Assembly: GCA_958496175.1 (NCBI GenBank)
Contig: OY292275.1
Span: 8,122,001-8,186,000 of the forward strand
Source of the DNA: Sisyra terminalis
Lineage: Eukaryota > Arthropoda > Insecta > Neuroptera > Sisyridae
Length of the DNA stretch: 64,000 nucleotides
Direction: 5' to 3'
The first letter of the stretch is position 1. Each line of letters begins with the position of its first letter. A program made the position numbers and the translations under genes. The notes under the pieces are model-generated. The model saw nothing but the letters and a program-made list of their open reading frames with translations, did not search any database and was not told the DNA's origin. Shown here piece by piece: positions 46,691-60,059 of this stretch.

Positions 46691-49316
46691 TTTTATAAAA
46701 TTTATAAAAGAAGGATATTTTCTATGTTTGTTCAAAATATGCGAAAGTTGTATCGTTTTTAAGCTCTTTAAACTTGCCTATCTATAATTCTTAGCACAAA
46801 CTGGAGGAAATTTTCTTTTGCTAGTAGTAAAGTAATGTTGGAGCAAAAAATGTATAACCAATAAATTTTTAAATCCAAAAAAGAAATTCTTTGGTATTAT
46901 CACTTTTTACTTTTGATTTCGAAGGAATTTAGTTGTTCATTCCGTGACAAAATGTTCCAATGTTAATAAATCTTAAACTTAGAATTGAATTTTTTTTCTT
47001 ATAAATAATTTAATAAGAAGTCATAAATAAAAAGATATAATTCATATTAAGTCTCTGAATAAATTGTTATGACATGAACAGGTAAACGTACACAAAAAAT
47101 TAATAAATTTTAATGCTAACGTTGGAAAAAGTGATGAGAATTTTAAAATGTATATTATTTAATGCAAGTTGACGGTTAAACCCATGAAATTTAACTAAGT
47201 TTGCCTGTTTTTTTTTTTCGAAAATAAAATAGAAATAATGTTGAAATGGATTTAACAAGTCATAAATATATGAGAGAGGCAAAACGGAATGGAATTTGAA
47301 CTCGGATGTAATATAAAAGTGCGTTTCTAACGTTCCTCCACTATTAATGTTTCATGACTGAAAACACGATGCTTTATGCTTTGTTTCCTTTTTCCATTCC
47401 CTTCATCATTTTTTTTTCTACTGTATACCATATCTGTATATGGTATGTGTGTATTTTTTGCACATTGAGTTTTACTCTTCTCATCAGAACGATGATGGGG
47501 CATGAATGTTACGGGCCCCGGACCTCACGTGATTCATATAACATTTATTAAGCTCTCTAAATTCTAAATTGGTTTTGTAACTCGTACCATCGTGTGTTTT
47601 CTAGGGCTCGGGCCACAAAATCCAGATTCATTATATTATTCTTTGTGCTTATGAGCTTGAAATATTGTAAAAAGAATATAATGCCTTGTTTTTAACAATA
47701 GTCAAGAGGAATACGTTTTTTTTTTTTTTTGAAAAGCCAGGGGTTTTGTGTTTAATATACGATTGGAAATAATGATGTAATTTTTTTCTTTAGCTACACG
47801 AAGGTGGTTGAATTGTAGGATTTTTTTAAAAAATCCTTTATTCAAAACAAGCTGATATCCGCAATTTAATCTTCGTGACGAACTATTACATTGACAATTT
47901 TTTTTCATTTGTATAAAGATAAACTGAATACGAAAATTTGCAAGCAAAAATAATTTTATTTAAATTTCCTCATTTTTTTCTTTGAAAAGATTAAAACCTT
48001 TACTTCTTTGTTCTATTTAAAAATAATTACAAATTTATGGTCCACTAAACTTAATTATAACTTTCAGACTAGTGAATCATTAAATTATAATAGTCCTTAT
48101 TGCAAAACGTTAACTTGAGAAAAATGCTTATAAATTCTTTACATGAGATTTTATTGACTATTTGAATCGCTTTATGCTGCAATCGCTATATGGTATATAC
48201 AAATTTAAAATTTTTGAGACCATCGAAAAATCGTACTTTTAATAGTTGAAGATTTATGAAAATTAGTCAAATTTACTGTCGACAGTCTCTAGATTGAGGC
48301 CTTTGAAAGTATCCTCAGGAAAGAGACGAAATAAAAAACCTGCTTTACGATGGAAAAATTATATCGGATAAAGTATAGTAGAGAAAGAACTAAGAGGGGG
48401 AAGTGGAGAAAATGGAAAATCGAGAATATGAAGGGTACGAACTTCGAATTTACAAAAAGAAAATTCCAAAGAAGAAGAAGAAGAGACCCTGAGATCGTTA
48501 TAGAGAGAATCCATTTAAAAAAATGAAGAAAATTATAGAAGACATTCTCATCCCGTGTAATTTTTATAGAATATAAAAGGGCCTCTGAACATTAATCCTT
48601 TCCTATCAATAAGGAAATTATCACTATGGAATTGAAATATTCTTATGAACATTCTAGAAATGTACTATACACCAATGACAATAGGCCGAAGGAATATGAT
48701 CTATAATAAAAATTCTAAGCTAATATAAAAACAAATTGTAGTTATTAATTTTGGAATTTACATGACTAATTTAAAAAATATTCACTTAAAAATCGCTTAA
48801 GTCAAAACGCCTTAAACAATCTCCTATTGGCCTGGCATTATAATGACGTCACTTTACGAAACTTTAAAATCTCATGGACGTTTTCCTATGACAAATGTAC
48901 ATTAACATGAAGATAAAAGCTGTTAAAATCGTTTAAAAATCATGCTAATAATTTAAATCATTGACAATCTACACATCTATTCTTAAGAACAAAATATATA
49001 GTAACTTTTAGGGTATAAATATGTTTTTATGGCGAAAAATTGCGAAAAGTATCAAAAGTTGTGAAAATTAACCGCTAAATAATAATCATTTAATGTTCTA
49101 TTTATATATCGGTTTTAACACGCGTACTGACGCGTACTGTGACGTCACAGAAAATCCATACGGGCACCCATCGTTTTGAGATCTTATTTGCTCATTAAAA
49201 TAAAAATATCCGCCAAAATACAAGTTTTTCATATGCAAAAATTGGGTTTCCTTATATAAATAATGTATTAAATTGATGAAAAAAAAATGCATTTGGCCTA
49301 TTGGAAGCTGTTAAGG
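46691..49316. other. No gene found
   Basis: AT-rich. A 15-T run lies at 47716-47730. CRE-type palindromes TGACGTCA occur at 48843-48850 and 49140-49147; with 35219-35226 these are three in the window, without a promoter context. Bases 48300-48500 are A/G-rich and contain an AAG run and the frame KRRNKKPALRWKNYI, weakly like LINE ORF2 tails, but too little to call. Confidence 0.35.
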
Positions 49317-49527
49317 TAATATAAAAGAAGGTATTCCAATTCTGCAATACATGTTGGAAAATGTGTTAAGATTTGGGGCCGCCAAATGGGTGTCTAGAAT
49401 ACTATCAAACCAAAACTATGTTCTTTTTTGCTAACTGCCATAGTAGTCTAAACACACTTGTGGCGGTGCTAAATCTTGAAACATTTTCCATCATGCATTG
49501 CAGAATTGGATCCTCTTTTTATATTAT
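49317..49527. mobile_element. ~210-bp fold-back MITE
   Basis: The left arm (AATATAAAAGAAGG, CCAATTCTGCAATACATG, TGGAAAATGT, AAGATTT) is mirrored by the right arm, which reverse-complements to AATATAAAAAGAGG, CCAATTCTGCAATGCATG, TGGAAAATGT, AAGATTT. The centre includes GTCTAGAATACTAT against GTTTAGACTACTAT. No ORF. The target duplication is not clear. Confidence 0.8.
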
Positions 49528-52118
49528 CTGATGTCCAAAAATATGACCACTCCATTGCGGAGATTATTTCATTTTTGTATTTCATCATTCAAGTAATCCA
49601 ATATTTTTGGAATTGGTTGAAACTTCCTCAAAGTATAAACAATTTGTGAAAGAAGAGAAAATAACAATGATAACACTAAACCTAATAAATTTGCTAAACT
49701 TGGCATCATAAAAAAAGGGATTAGATTGTTACAGTGTAGACTTTTAGACTGTCATTTCACACATGAACTCATAACTAAGATACTTTCCAGATGCAATATT
49801 ATTCGAAACTCATTAACCAGTGCAATTTCTCGTTGTTTTCTGCCTGACGGCAGATTCAGCAAGTCTACTCCTGACAAGGTCTCAAAATAGTTCACTCCTG
49901 TTTTTAAAAAAGTTCTGAATTTTAATTCGTCTTCTCCCTTATTTCTATGAGTCTTCCAGGTAACTTTCTACATCAAGAATGAACCATGTTGCCTAACGAC
50001 AAGATGATCCATCCTGTTACGATAAATCTTTTTTCGTTGATATATCTAAACACTATAGTAATTTGATATTCACTGAATTTCCTCAAATTTACCAATAAAG
50101 TACAATATTGAATCCTTGAAACTCTTTTTCTCGTACAAAAATTAAATCCCCAAATGGATAAATTCATTTTTGAACTTTTGTCCTTAATCAAGGTTTCTAT
50201 TATCTGTCTATCAAATTTCATCAAAATGTATTTTGATGAATAATTATGACAGTCAACAAATTACATAAGACGATTCAGGAAATGTAAAACATTTTGAGAC
50301 AAATCGATTTCCTGATTCTAATATCGTAATTGCAAAATCGAGTAGGCTTGTAAATAAAAATGTGTACGTAATAAAAGCGAAATAAATAAAATATCAATGA
50401 TAAATGATAGGAATTTTCATAAAAATACATTAGTGAAAACGATCGGCGAGCCTTTTGGCACCATTTTCCCAACCATTGCTGAGAATCAATACGAAAGGAC
50501 GAGTGAGGGTGGTTCGTTTTTTTCCCATAGTGTAGATAGGTATATATTTGTAGGGTAAAAAAGGGGCTGCGAATGACGCGATACGAAAGGTGGCTACGAA
50601 TAGGGGTGGTTGAGCTGAGTTGGGAATCAGAATGATCAGACTAATGTAGTCTGCAGAGGAGTGTCTACAGCGCATTCATCTGGCTGATGGGAAAGCAAAC
50701 TACCTCTCTCCGGTAACATCAGCAGTTTTCAATCACGCACCACATTTTTATGTTGTTTTACCTTCAACCACAATCCGCATGCCTTATCGACTGATGTCAC
50801 TACATACATAAACATATAATGGATCAACCCCAACGTTGACGCTCAATCCTTTCAATCTCTAAATTCACTAAAACCTTTCAAAACGTTCAAAATGACTTCG
50901 GAAAAAATGATGCCTCGGTTTTTACTCTATTTATTTTTTTTTTAAATTTTAATACTCGTAGAAACTTTATCCACAGATAAGTTCAAAGTTTAAAATGAAA
51001 ACTCAACATTAGCTGCTATCTATCTAGATCAGTTACTCGCGCTATTTATGTGTATTCGTGCGTAACTAAAATTAGTCCATCGAATCCTTTGCCCTTCATC
51101 TTTCATTTGTGTTGTGTCGTGTTACACCCCAAACCGTTTGTATAAGTTACATTGAAATTAACTTGCTATTAAATAGCTGCAATTAATTTGATCCTTCTCT
51201 AACTCACTTGACTTGTACTTGATGTACGTCTTCCACACTGTAAGCTCTAAGACCTCATATATTATAAACAGTGGGTGGTTACGCAAAGTAAATAAACTTA
51301 TGTTTGTGCTTAAACTACTCAAAGAGCTTAATGAGAACTTTTCACCATAGCAAACCGTTAGAAAGTTAAACGATATATTTTTCCAAATCTTCATTCCTAC
51401 CTTAAATATTAAATATAAGAATTGTGATTTCGCTAAAAATTTAATGTCAAATTTTCAACAATAACTTATGGTTTGAAATTGAAATACAGAAATCATGTTT
51501 CAAATGGATCTGTGTGTATTCAAGCCAATCAATTTTAAAACAAACAACCATTAAAAGCTTAAATTTGAATGGTTGACGACCAATCGAAAAATATCAAATG
51601 CAACATATCGTTGAAATGGTATTTCTACGTAATCCCAAAAATGGTAAGCAAAACAAAGTTCCTAGTAATGTACATATTTTGTTTCTTTTTATATGCTTTA
51701 AAATAAACAGTGACACTTTTTAAGTGGCAGTAGTAAAAACCAATTAAATTGTAGTCTTCGAGGCATTTTCCAATTGATTCAAATGACTAAAGGATAAAAA
51801 GGATTTGGAAATGTAGCATTACAAAAAAGCAGCAAACAATTTTAAGTAAATATAGTTTTGCACTTAAATGTAACAAGTGGGAATATTTTTAACTAAAAAT
51901 CGAAATTTTTAGTTGTAGTCAAAAATTGTAAAACCATTGATGATGGAAAAGAAATAGAAGATGTCGTTATTTAACTTCGGAGGGCTTCTACTAAAAAATT
52001 TTTTTCGATAAAATAAATTCATCTTAAATTCATTCTAGCCGAACGGACTCAAAATGCGTAATTAAAATCCTGGAATAATTGCTCAGGAGGCACGCTTTCC
52101 AAAGGTATGAGAAAGAAT
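49528..52118. other. No gene found
   Basis: ORFs at 49973-50224, 50275-50472, 50430-50675 and 51158-51394 (all minus) have no recognisable domains. Bases 50440-50700 and 50740-50860 are GC-richer. No repeat ends were seen. Confidence 0.35.
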
Positions 52119-52704
52119 CTCTAAAACAATGGTTTCTAACCAGTGGTTCGTGAACCACCAGTGGTCCACAAAAGCCAATATATGGTACACAAAGAGTTTT
52201 AAATTTACTTCCCAGAGTATACCGAAGAAACTAAAGTTAATCAAAAACTATATCATAACCTTCATAGCATGGACATTAATGAAGTTACATACTGAAGGAA
52301 TCCAGGAAGAACTCATTGAATTCCAAAATGACAGAAATTGCAAAGATGCTTTTGAATCGAATTCATTTAAATCGTTTTGGTGTTAAAAAGCAATTTCTTA
52401 TTAGTTTATGGATTCTCCAACGACTTGAAGTTTGAAGTAGCTTTGAATAACAATATAAGTCGTAGGATGGCCAAGCTCGTCAAGAGGATGTAAGTTCCGA
52501 AATCTTATTAATTCAATAATACTGAAGTTTATCCTTAAAATATTATAATTACGTTTTATGTTATTTCTTCCTGAGTTTTTTATTAAATTTTCTGTTTCAT
52601 TATTACAGTTTATTTCTATTTTACCTACATAGTGGTTTCTGCTAACAAGAATAATACAAAATTGGTCCCTAACCAAGACAAGCATGGGATCCCCTGCTCT
52701 AAAA
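52119..52704 (+). mobile_element. 570-bp hAT element with perfect 8-bp TSD and transposase remnant
   Basis: The element at 52127-52696 is flanked by ctctaaaa (52119-52126 and 52697-52704). The left end is CAATGGTTTCTAACCAGTGG. The right end reverse-complements to CAGGGGATCCCATGCTTG. Both are variants of the hAT form CAGNGGTTCCCAACC. The left part also has GGTTCGTGAACCACCAGTGG, a hairpin-rich hAT-type start. Inside is a fragment of the transposase C-terminus. It is a deletion derivative. Confidence 0.87.
52129..52386 (+). pseudogene. hAT transposase C-terminal fragment
   Basis: The 85-codon frame ends EGIQEELIEFQNDRNCKDAF followed by ESNSFKSFW. This matches the C-terminal segment of a hAT transposase group also seen in domesticated ZBED/SCAND3/FAM200-like proteins (LQEELIELQND..LK..F....L..FW). 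Its start codon lies in the terminal inverted repeat, so the ORF start is accidental. The N-terminal zinc finger and catalytic residues are absent. Stop at 52384-52386. Confidence 0.65.
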
Positions 52705-52779
52705 CAATATAATAAAAGACTTCTGAACCTAGGAAGAAAGGATATCAAATGCAAGTAGATCTAATAATGGAAAATTTTA

Positions 52780-53050
52780 ATTTGGAAAAGCATCTCGAAA
52801 CTATAGGGAAAATATAGAGTTAAGTGCATGTAAAAAATGTGGGGGGAAAGGAGACTGCCACCCACGTAAACTTTGACTGCCTGCCCAAGATTCAAAGTTA
52901 TCTCAGGTCTCTTGGGCCTTGAGAAATATTCACAAAGGTTCAATATATTGTCTGCTAAGATTTATTTCAAAACCAGACCAATTAGACCTAGAAACAATGC
53001 TGGGCCACAATAGTTCTTTTAGGATGTAACGCAGAGGAACTCCTATGAGA
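52780..53050 (+). pseudogene. LINE ORF2 C-terminal zinc-knuckle-like end and 3' region
   Basis: Plus-strand frames give SACKKCGGKGD, then (shifted) TATHVNFDCLPKIQSYLRSLG. This is the Cys-rich C-terminus found after RNase H in many insect LINEs (C.KCG.EDETA.HLLF.CP....R...LG). A frameshift lies within the Cys motif and stops follow. The segment from 52989 (agaaacaatgctgggccaca) is shared with 41695-41760. Confidence 0.68.
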
Positions 53051-53060
53051 AGCTCCAAGA

Positions 53061-56000
53061 ACAAAGACGAGGAAGTAACCAAATTATTCTTAAAGAAATA
53101 AGATTTATTTAAAGTTTTCTGAGCAACACATTTCCACGATAGAGTTCCAAGGCATAGTTTATAAATTTGAATCCTTACAGATCCATCTATCTAGTCTCCT
53201 CAAAGATATAAATTAAAGAAAAAACTAATTTTTCATAGTACTTGTATAATTTTACTAAAAAAATCCCAAAACACCGAAAATAAATCAAAGCGAAAAAGGA
53301 AGGGTCTTTTCGAAAAAAAAAATTGAAAACAAATTTTCTTTTTCACCATTTTTGGTTAAAATAAATTGTTAAAAAGCAAAAATAAACAAACGTTGGTATT
53401 ATATTCTACTAGAAAATATATTTTGAATAGAATGCAACAAAATTTTAGTGTAATTTGCAACAATTTTTAACTTTATCATGTTAATGATATTTTCAGCAAA
53501 ATTTTAATTATTTAACCAAGACGAATTTTGGCATGAAATTTTAAGACTACTAGTTTCATATGCTATTTTCAAATTTAAAAACTGGAAAACTGATAAATTT
53601 TTACTTATTAAAGATTGATATTGTGTACTTAAGCTTTAATTCTGTTCTGCATTTAACTTGGTTTTTTTGAAGCAAGGAAAGTCATTCTTAAATCAAATAA
53701 TTTATTTTGGCTGTTTATTATAAGTTGTAGCATTATTTGATGTAAAATATAAATGAAAAATTCTATGTAGATAGATAGTTGAATAAGAGAAAGTCGTGCG
53801 GCAATTTCACACCAGATTTTTATGCAAAAATATTGTTGATATGGTGGCAGACATAAGTAAGAAAATTCAATTCCATTCCATTTATGCAAATGGAAAAATT
53901 TATCTTGAAAAATATCTGAGAAATCTTGAATGCAATCGTGTAAAATCTCACAATATTTATTTCAATGTCCACTGAATTCCGATCACAATATGCACAATAT
54001 TCCCATATTATTATGCAGTCAATTCGTAAGCGAATGGATGTGACATAAACGATAGATAGAAACGGGAACGGACACGCAAATATTGCCAAAGTGCGGGGGT
54101 TGAATGCCGGAATCCCTCTCACATCCCTCACCACACTAAAGCTTTGCGTTTTGGGTTAATCAATTCCACATTGTCAGACGCTTGATATATGTTAACGACG
54201 TTGATCAATTGATTTAGATTGATACAGTGTGCCGTTTATCTATTGGTGTCTCGCACTGTACCTTCGTATTCAATTTGAAATTCGGTTACAATGGTTTTAA
54301 TTCATTCGAGTGATTTAAGTGAAATTTTCGCATTGTCAAAAGAATTCCGTCAGATAAATATGATATCAGAAGTTTAATAAAAAAGACGAGCAAAATAAAT
54401 TGACAAGCGAACAAGATGGGAAGGTCTTTTCAAGTCACTTTCGACATCCCCATGCTTTGTATTAACCCGTGAACAGTAACGGCGTTATCTGTTATGCTCC
54501 AATAGTGTTCCGTTTCTTCGAAACTGTCATCGTGTCACCGATATCACCTGGCTAGTATAACATATAGAGGCTACCACCCCATTCCTGATCCGACCGAAAT
54601 CCTTCAGATAACCTCGACACAATCCGTTAAACTAGTCGTTAAAACACTCGCAGCCATTCGGGTTTGATCCACTGATTTTCGTGTTACTTTTTCAAGTTTA
54701 ATTGAAATTGATTTTTCCCCATTTAATACGTATACATACATGGGAAGAATGAGGGTCGCAAATGTTAATAGAAATGGGAGTAAATGGATTATATAATGCG
54801 CACTGTGCGAGGGATTCTGTTCCAATTGATAACTATGTTGATAAGTGGTGAAAACAGGGTTGGCTAGAATGAGACGCAGTGAATTTTCTATAGTTTTGCC
54901 GGTCGCCTGTAATATCGAGAATGGTTCAGGGAGATCATTCGACCGGACGTAATACGTCTGGTCTAGTCTGACATCAACACGGCAATAATTCTATCACGTT
55001 CCTTCCCTTTTACGCTTATCCTTCAGATGTACCTTTAAACGTCTCCCCATTCCGAATGAAATACAACAAGAGATAATCAAAAATTTTCCTGTATATAACT
55101 AGGTCGCATTCGAATTGTTCTCGTGTGAACACACAAGAATCATGAAATTCAAACTTCAAATAGAAATTCTATTTAATTATTTCTACATTCTATAAAAATT
55201 GATACTTTTTTTGCTATATTTCTTCTATTGACCAAAAAATATATGTGCTGGTCATAAAAAAAAGCGTACGGCTCTTGTTCCCCAAAAAAAAAGCTACACT
55301 CATCCTGGAACTGTGGGGTTTTTATTGATATTTTGTGCCTGACAATGTGGTTATATAAACTGATGGGAATTGCATAGCGAATACGTGACAGGTAACTAAT
55401 AACGACGATCGTTTAAACGATTCCGATGGGAGTTATTTTTTATGTTTAATCAATATCCAAATGCAATGTACCCTCCACTAAATGTAACATAGTATTTGGT
55501 CTAAGTATAGGCGCATACAATTGGCTTTGTAAACTTCTGTTGTTTATCATAAACTACAAAAAAACACGTAAGGGGCTATAATAATGGAGAGAAACGGAAA
55601 CTTTGGAAATTAAGGGTGCCATAAAAGCATCTTGGGCTTGCGATTATTAAAATATAGAATGTGACCCAGTTTCAGCGCTTTTTTTTCGTGAAATTTTTTA
55701 AGCTCTAAATTCAAATTTTTAATACTTCCGGTTCTATACGAATTTTTATTAGGAAAAATGTCAAATAAATTTGGTATCAACACACGTATACCCTTTGTTC
55801 GTTAGTCTTTTGGTTTGGTAACATTTTTTATGCAGTCTTATGAAATGAGGGAAAAATCTTTCATAAAAGCTTACGTAACACTAAAAATTTAACTGCTTAA
55901 TCTACGCAATGAACAGAAACTAATGCTATAAAGATATTTAATAACTATAAAAAAATAATTTCCTTTCTAAGCAATTTGTAATTCTAATAAACCAAATCAA

Positions 56001-56704
56001 GTTAATAAAGAAAAATATTTCAAAAGATCGTTTATAATTGAAAAATGAAAGAGAATACATTGAATTTCAATTCTATAAGTTTTCAAGACTCATATTTTGC
56101 TTCCAAAGCGACGACTACAGCAAATTATCAGTAACTTCAATAAATCATTCAATACATTATTATTACCTGACAAAAAAAAAGAAGAAATTATAATTGAAAA
56201 GCGAGTCCCAACTGTTGAAAGTCTATAAAGCACTGAATACTGTAATAGAGACATTTTTTAAAAGATAGTACAATACAATTTTATTTCAAAAAAAAAACCC
56301 AAGTAAAATCTTCATTTTAACTAAGAAACGTGACAAATTTTACATTCAAGTTTCATAAAGACTTTGAATTTAATGGAACAGGCATTACGTTAATCGTCTT
56401 ATACATTTTTATAGAAAACAGTATGTCTTTGAAGAACGATTATAGCAAGCAAATATTTACATCGAGATTTAATGAGAGCTATTACTTAAAGTTTTAACTA
56501 TTTTTGCATTATCCGCAATGATAAGATGAGCACACTTATTCTGTAATCAATTATTTGTATTTAAAACGCTAAACGAGTTAATGATTGTTGCACTTATTCA
56601 TATTTTCCTATTACTTAATATTTAAGTAAATGACATTGCGAATTTTATGTAAATCGTTTCGTATGGTGTTTATTATTAACTGTAGAGTGATTTATGAGTT
56701 AATT
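53061..56704. other. No gene found in 3.6 kb; GC-richer at 54060-54620
   Basis: ORFs at 53653-53889, 53820-54134 and 54604-54825 (minus) have no domains. Bases 54060-54620 and 54840-55040 are GC-richer and may be regulatory. A perfect 14-bp palindrome, atcgtttaaacgat, lies at 55408-55421. Confidence 0.38.
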
Positions 56705-58308
56705 GAATCTTAGGTCAAAGTATAGAATAGACAAGTACTAGAAATGGGTTGGTAGGAATGCATGGGGGAAATTTTGTTAAAGTTGGTATGTTTTTGCGCT
56801 TTATATACTCGTTTACGAAATATCGTTATTTTCATCATGTGTTGACATCTACCGCCATATTTCAAATATTCAGAAATAAACATTCAACGTGGAAGTAAAA
56901 ATTAACAGCAAATATTAAAAGAAATGGATATAATTCATGATCTTGTACCCAAAAATAAAATAAAAGGCCAAAGTAAAATAATAAAAAATACAGGAATACT
57001 GAAAATGATACAACTACTCCATATTTTTATTTTTTGTGATTAACCCAAAAAATTTTGCAGACATTTCCATAGATGTTTTCGTCTGATAAATTTATTTTTC
57101 TTATTATTGATGCGTTTTTATGGCGAAGTGAAATCGACCAGAGAAAAAATGTCAAGCCATTTATGTAATGCTAGAAATTAGAGAAAATTTTAATGAAACC
57201 TTTTTTTATTTTTAGATTTCATAGATTTTTAAGTTTAAATATGTGTTTATAAATATTTTAAGTTATAGTTGCTGTACTAAATAATCAAATTTAATAAATC
57301 TTAGTACAATTATTCAAATGGTTGCTCACAAACTTTCGATGGTAAAAGAAAGTATATCAGTACTCTTTTTTAACAAAAATTAACCAAAATAGGTTTAACT
57401 TAACGTATGAATGAATTGAATATTAACCATTTGTACAAAGTCTAAATATGTAGAGCATAATTGGGAAGAAATAAGACAATATTTTATAAAAGCATGGGTA
57501 CAAGTAGCTTTTGTACATACCACTAACTCAACGTCTCATTTCCTATTCTGTTTTTAATTCAATTCGCGAATAAAACAGCCGTGATTAATATGTACCGGAT
57601 AAAGATAAATTATTAACCAAAATTGAACTATTAACAAATTTCCGAATGGAAAAAATTCGCGAATTTTTGAAAAAAACGAAGTAGAGAGTGAGAATTCACC
57701 AGAGAGTGCCTTGGAGAAAAATAACATGTACCAAATCATGAATATTTTACTTAAAGAAAAATTATGTTTTTATAATATATGTTCTTAAACACAAATATTA
57801 TTTACTATATAACGTATTTAACTAAAACCATCTTCATTTCTTATTATGTTTATAAATTCACTGGCCTCCACCTCTACTAGCACATCTTGGGGATAATTCT
57901 TCAGTTAAATATATTACTTTGTATATTGACGGGAAATATGTTTTATCTAAAGAAAATTGCTTTGAAAATTTCTGCAAATATGATAAAGTTATTAGCAATA
58001 GTAACAAAAAAATAAAGTAATTATTTCAGTATTCCATATACCAGCATTGTTTAATAGTTTATTTTGGCTTTTTACTTTATTTTTTGGCATAAAATCATGA
58101 ATTATATCAATTTCTTTTAATATTTTTAGTAAATGTTATTTCTTTCAATTTCAAATATGATAGATGTCGAAACGTGGTGAAAATAACGTTAATTTTGCAG
58201 ACGAGTAAATAAGACGCAAAAACATACCAACTTGAACAAAATTTCCCCCATGCATTCCTACCAACCCATTTCTAGTATTTGTCTATTCTATACTTTGACC
58301 GAATCTTG
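56705..58308 (-). mobile_element. 1.59-kb long-TIR DNA transposon, copy 2 (inverted)
   Basis: The element at 56713-58300 begins GGTCAAAGTATAGAATAGAC and ends with its exact reverse complement. The flanks gaatctta (56705-56712) and gaatcttg (58301-58308) match at 7 of 8 positions. The whole body aligns with copy 1 in reverse orientation; for example the block reading CACTGGCCTCCACCTCTACT at about 57860 is the complement of copy 1 at about 3458-3477. Relative to copy 1 the right-hand ORF start is lost (ATG to ATT). No transposase is visible. Confidence 0.9.
56924..57043 (+). CDS. 39-codon ORF in copy 2, homologous to arm ORFs of copy 1
   Basis: It starts MDIIHDLVPKNKIKGQSKII, nearly the same as the minus-strand ORF of copy 1 (MNIIHDLVPKNKIKGQIKII), and stops early in a hydrophobic run. 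The amino-terminal 16 residues are the most conserved part of three arm ORFs. Role unknown. Conservation may simply follow the inverted repeat. Confidence 0.22.
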   Translation: MDIIHDLVPKNKIKGQSKIIKNTGILKMIQLLHIFIFCD

Positions 58309-60055
58309 ATTTTCCATTTTGATGAATCCAAAGGTACAAACTGATCTAATTAAACAATAAATGAATTTCTTTTGGAATAAAAGAAAGTACAAAAAATGTT
58401 TTAAACTAGTAAAACAAACTAATAATTTAATTTCTTTACTTTCTTAAATTTTACTTTCATACTTCGGATAAGTTAGTGCCTTGATACACATTTTAAAGGT
58501 TTTACCCAAAAAACCTATTTAGATATTCCTAAATCAATTATTAGTGGATTTTGCAGAGACTACTGTAAGATTCAGAACTCTTTAAGGTGATATTTCACTT
58601 TCACAAAGAGTTGAAAAACAAAAATGAAGATAAATTCAAAAAAATGGGCTTTTCTTTTTAGAAAAATCATCTTTAGTAGAGCAAAAATATAAGCTAAAAT
58701 ATTTTTTACTTCAAAATCGATGCTATTAATTTCAAATAATGGGCTAAAACCGTGAAGAAATGGAGAACATTTAGTTTCAAAATTACGAATTAAGCATAAT
58801 AATTGGATACAAAATTCTGTCTCATATACTTTCCATGTTCTATGCTCATTGGCTATGAATTTATCACTAAAAATTGAAGGAAAATTTATCTTGAGAATCT
58901 TTTGTAATCAAATGGAAATAACATTAACGTTACAACGCTTCAAAATGATCAGGATTTCCTTTTTAAAAAAACACATTAGCCTTTCACGATTCCACTGCAC
59001 AATTTTTACTTCAACTGAGTTGATTTGCTTTTATTCAATTGAAAAAATTAATTAAATTCTATTTCCACCTTGAATAGAAAAATGTCAAACTTATTTTCAA
59101 AGTGTTCAACTTTCCTCTCTCTATATATATCGCAACTTGGGTTTTTATCTTTTTTATTTTCAACTTTGACAAGGGTTGATTTAGACGCCAAACAGATAAT
59201 TTTTTAACGAGCACTAAGAAATTGAAATTTTTTGGATCGTTTCAATTGGGAGAATGATATAATTTACAATAGTACCGAATGATAAGTTTGTTGTTTTTTT
59301 TTTTTTGAACAGAAACTTTGTGAAATATTTTTTTCTAAATTACTGATGATAGTTTTGTTTTGAAGCTTGACAAAACTTTGCAAAGCATAAATGGTAGTAT
59401 GTGAATGGTTTCGTATTGTAATAATGTAAAAAAACGTTGGAAGAAGATGGAGAATTCAACTTGAAAACGGAAATAATTTCAAGGATTCAAAACAACTTCC
59501 TAAAGCAGTTATGTAAGAACGTAGCAATCTACCTTAGCCTCGTCCCACTTTGTTGTCTCGGCTTTCATATGTGAAATAGCTTCGTATTTTTTAGGGGTTG
59601 AAAATGTAAACGACTTTTTTATCCACTAATAGTGTTTCGCATTATATTCGTTTCAAAAGCATTGCAAAGGTTGATGTAGGTTGAACGAAGACGACTTACT
59701 ACATACATCACTCACTGTCATGTCCTGCCCATATCCCTTACTATTCCTCCGCTAAGTTTCCTTCCAACAGGACGTATCACCGTAAGAAAAGGGATTTAAA
59801 TGACGCAGGTCATTTCAGCTTGATTGCCTGGCCTAGCCAACATATATTCTACACCTGTCCAATGAATTATCCGCTACCAACAAATATCTCCGACTACCCA
59901 GTGAAAAATCAGATTTTCGCAACATTGTTACGAAAATGTTTCAACTCTATGTTAATATTAAGCTCATAAAGCTCATTGAGAGATAGAGCGTTTTGCATAA
60001 AGAAAATTTAAGTGAGAGCTTTCGCCGTTTCACGCATCGTAAAGCAAACCACGTA
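58309..60055. other. No gene found
   Basis: AT-rich up to about 59500; the ORF at 58849-59055 has no domain. Bases 59510-59900 are somewhat GC-richer. No repeat ends were seen. Confidence 0.38.
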
Positions 60056-60059
60056 TTAG

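Noticed and set aside
48300..48500. A/G-rich stretch with KRRNKKPALRWKNYI frame as a LINE ORF2 tail
   Set aside because: Only one short weak resemblance; no neighbouring LINE motif in order.
48843..49147. Two TGACGTCA palindromes as cAMP-response elements
   Set aside because: Eight-bp palindromes occur by chance. There is no promoter, TATA box or gene nearby to give them meaning.
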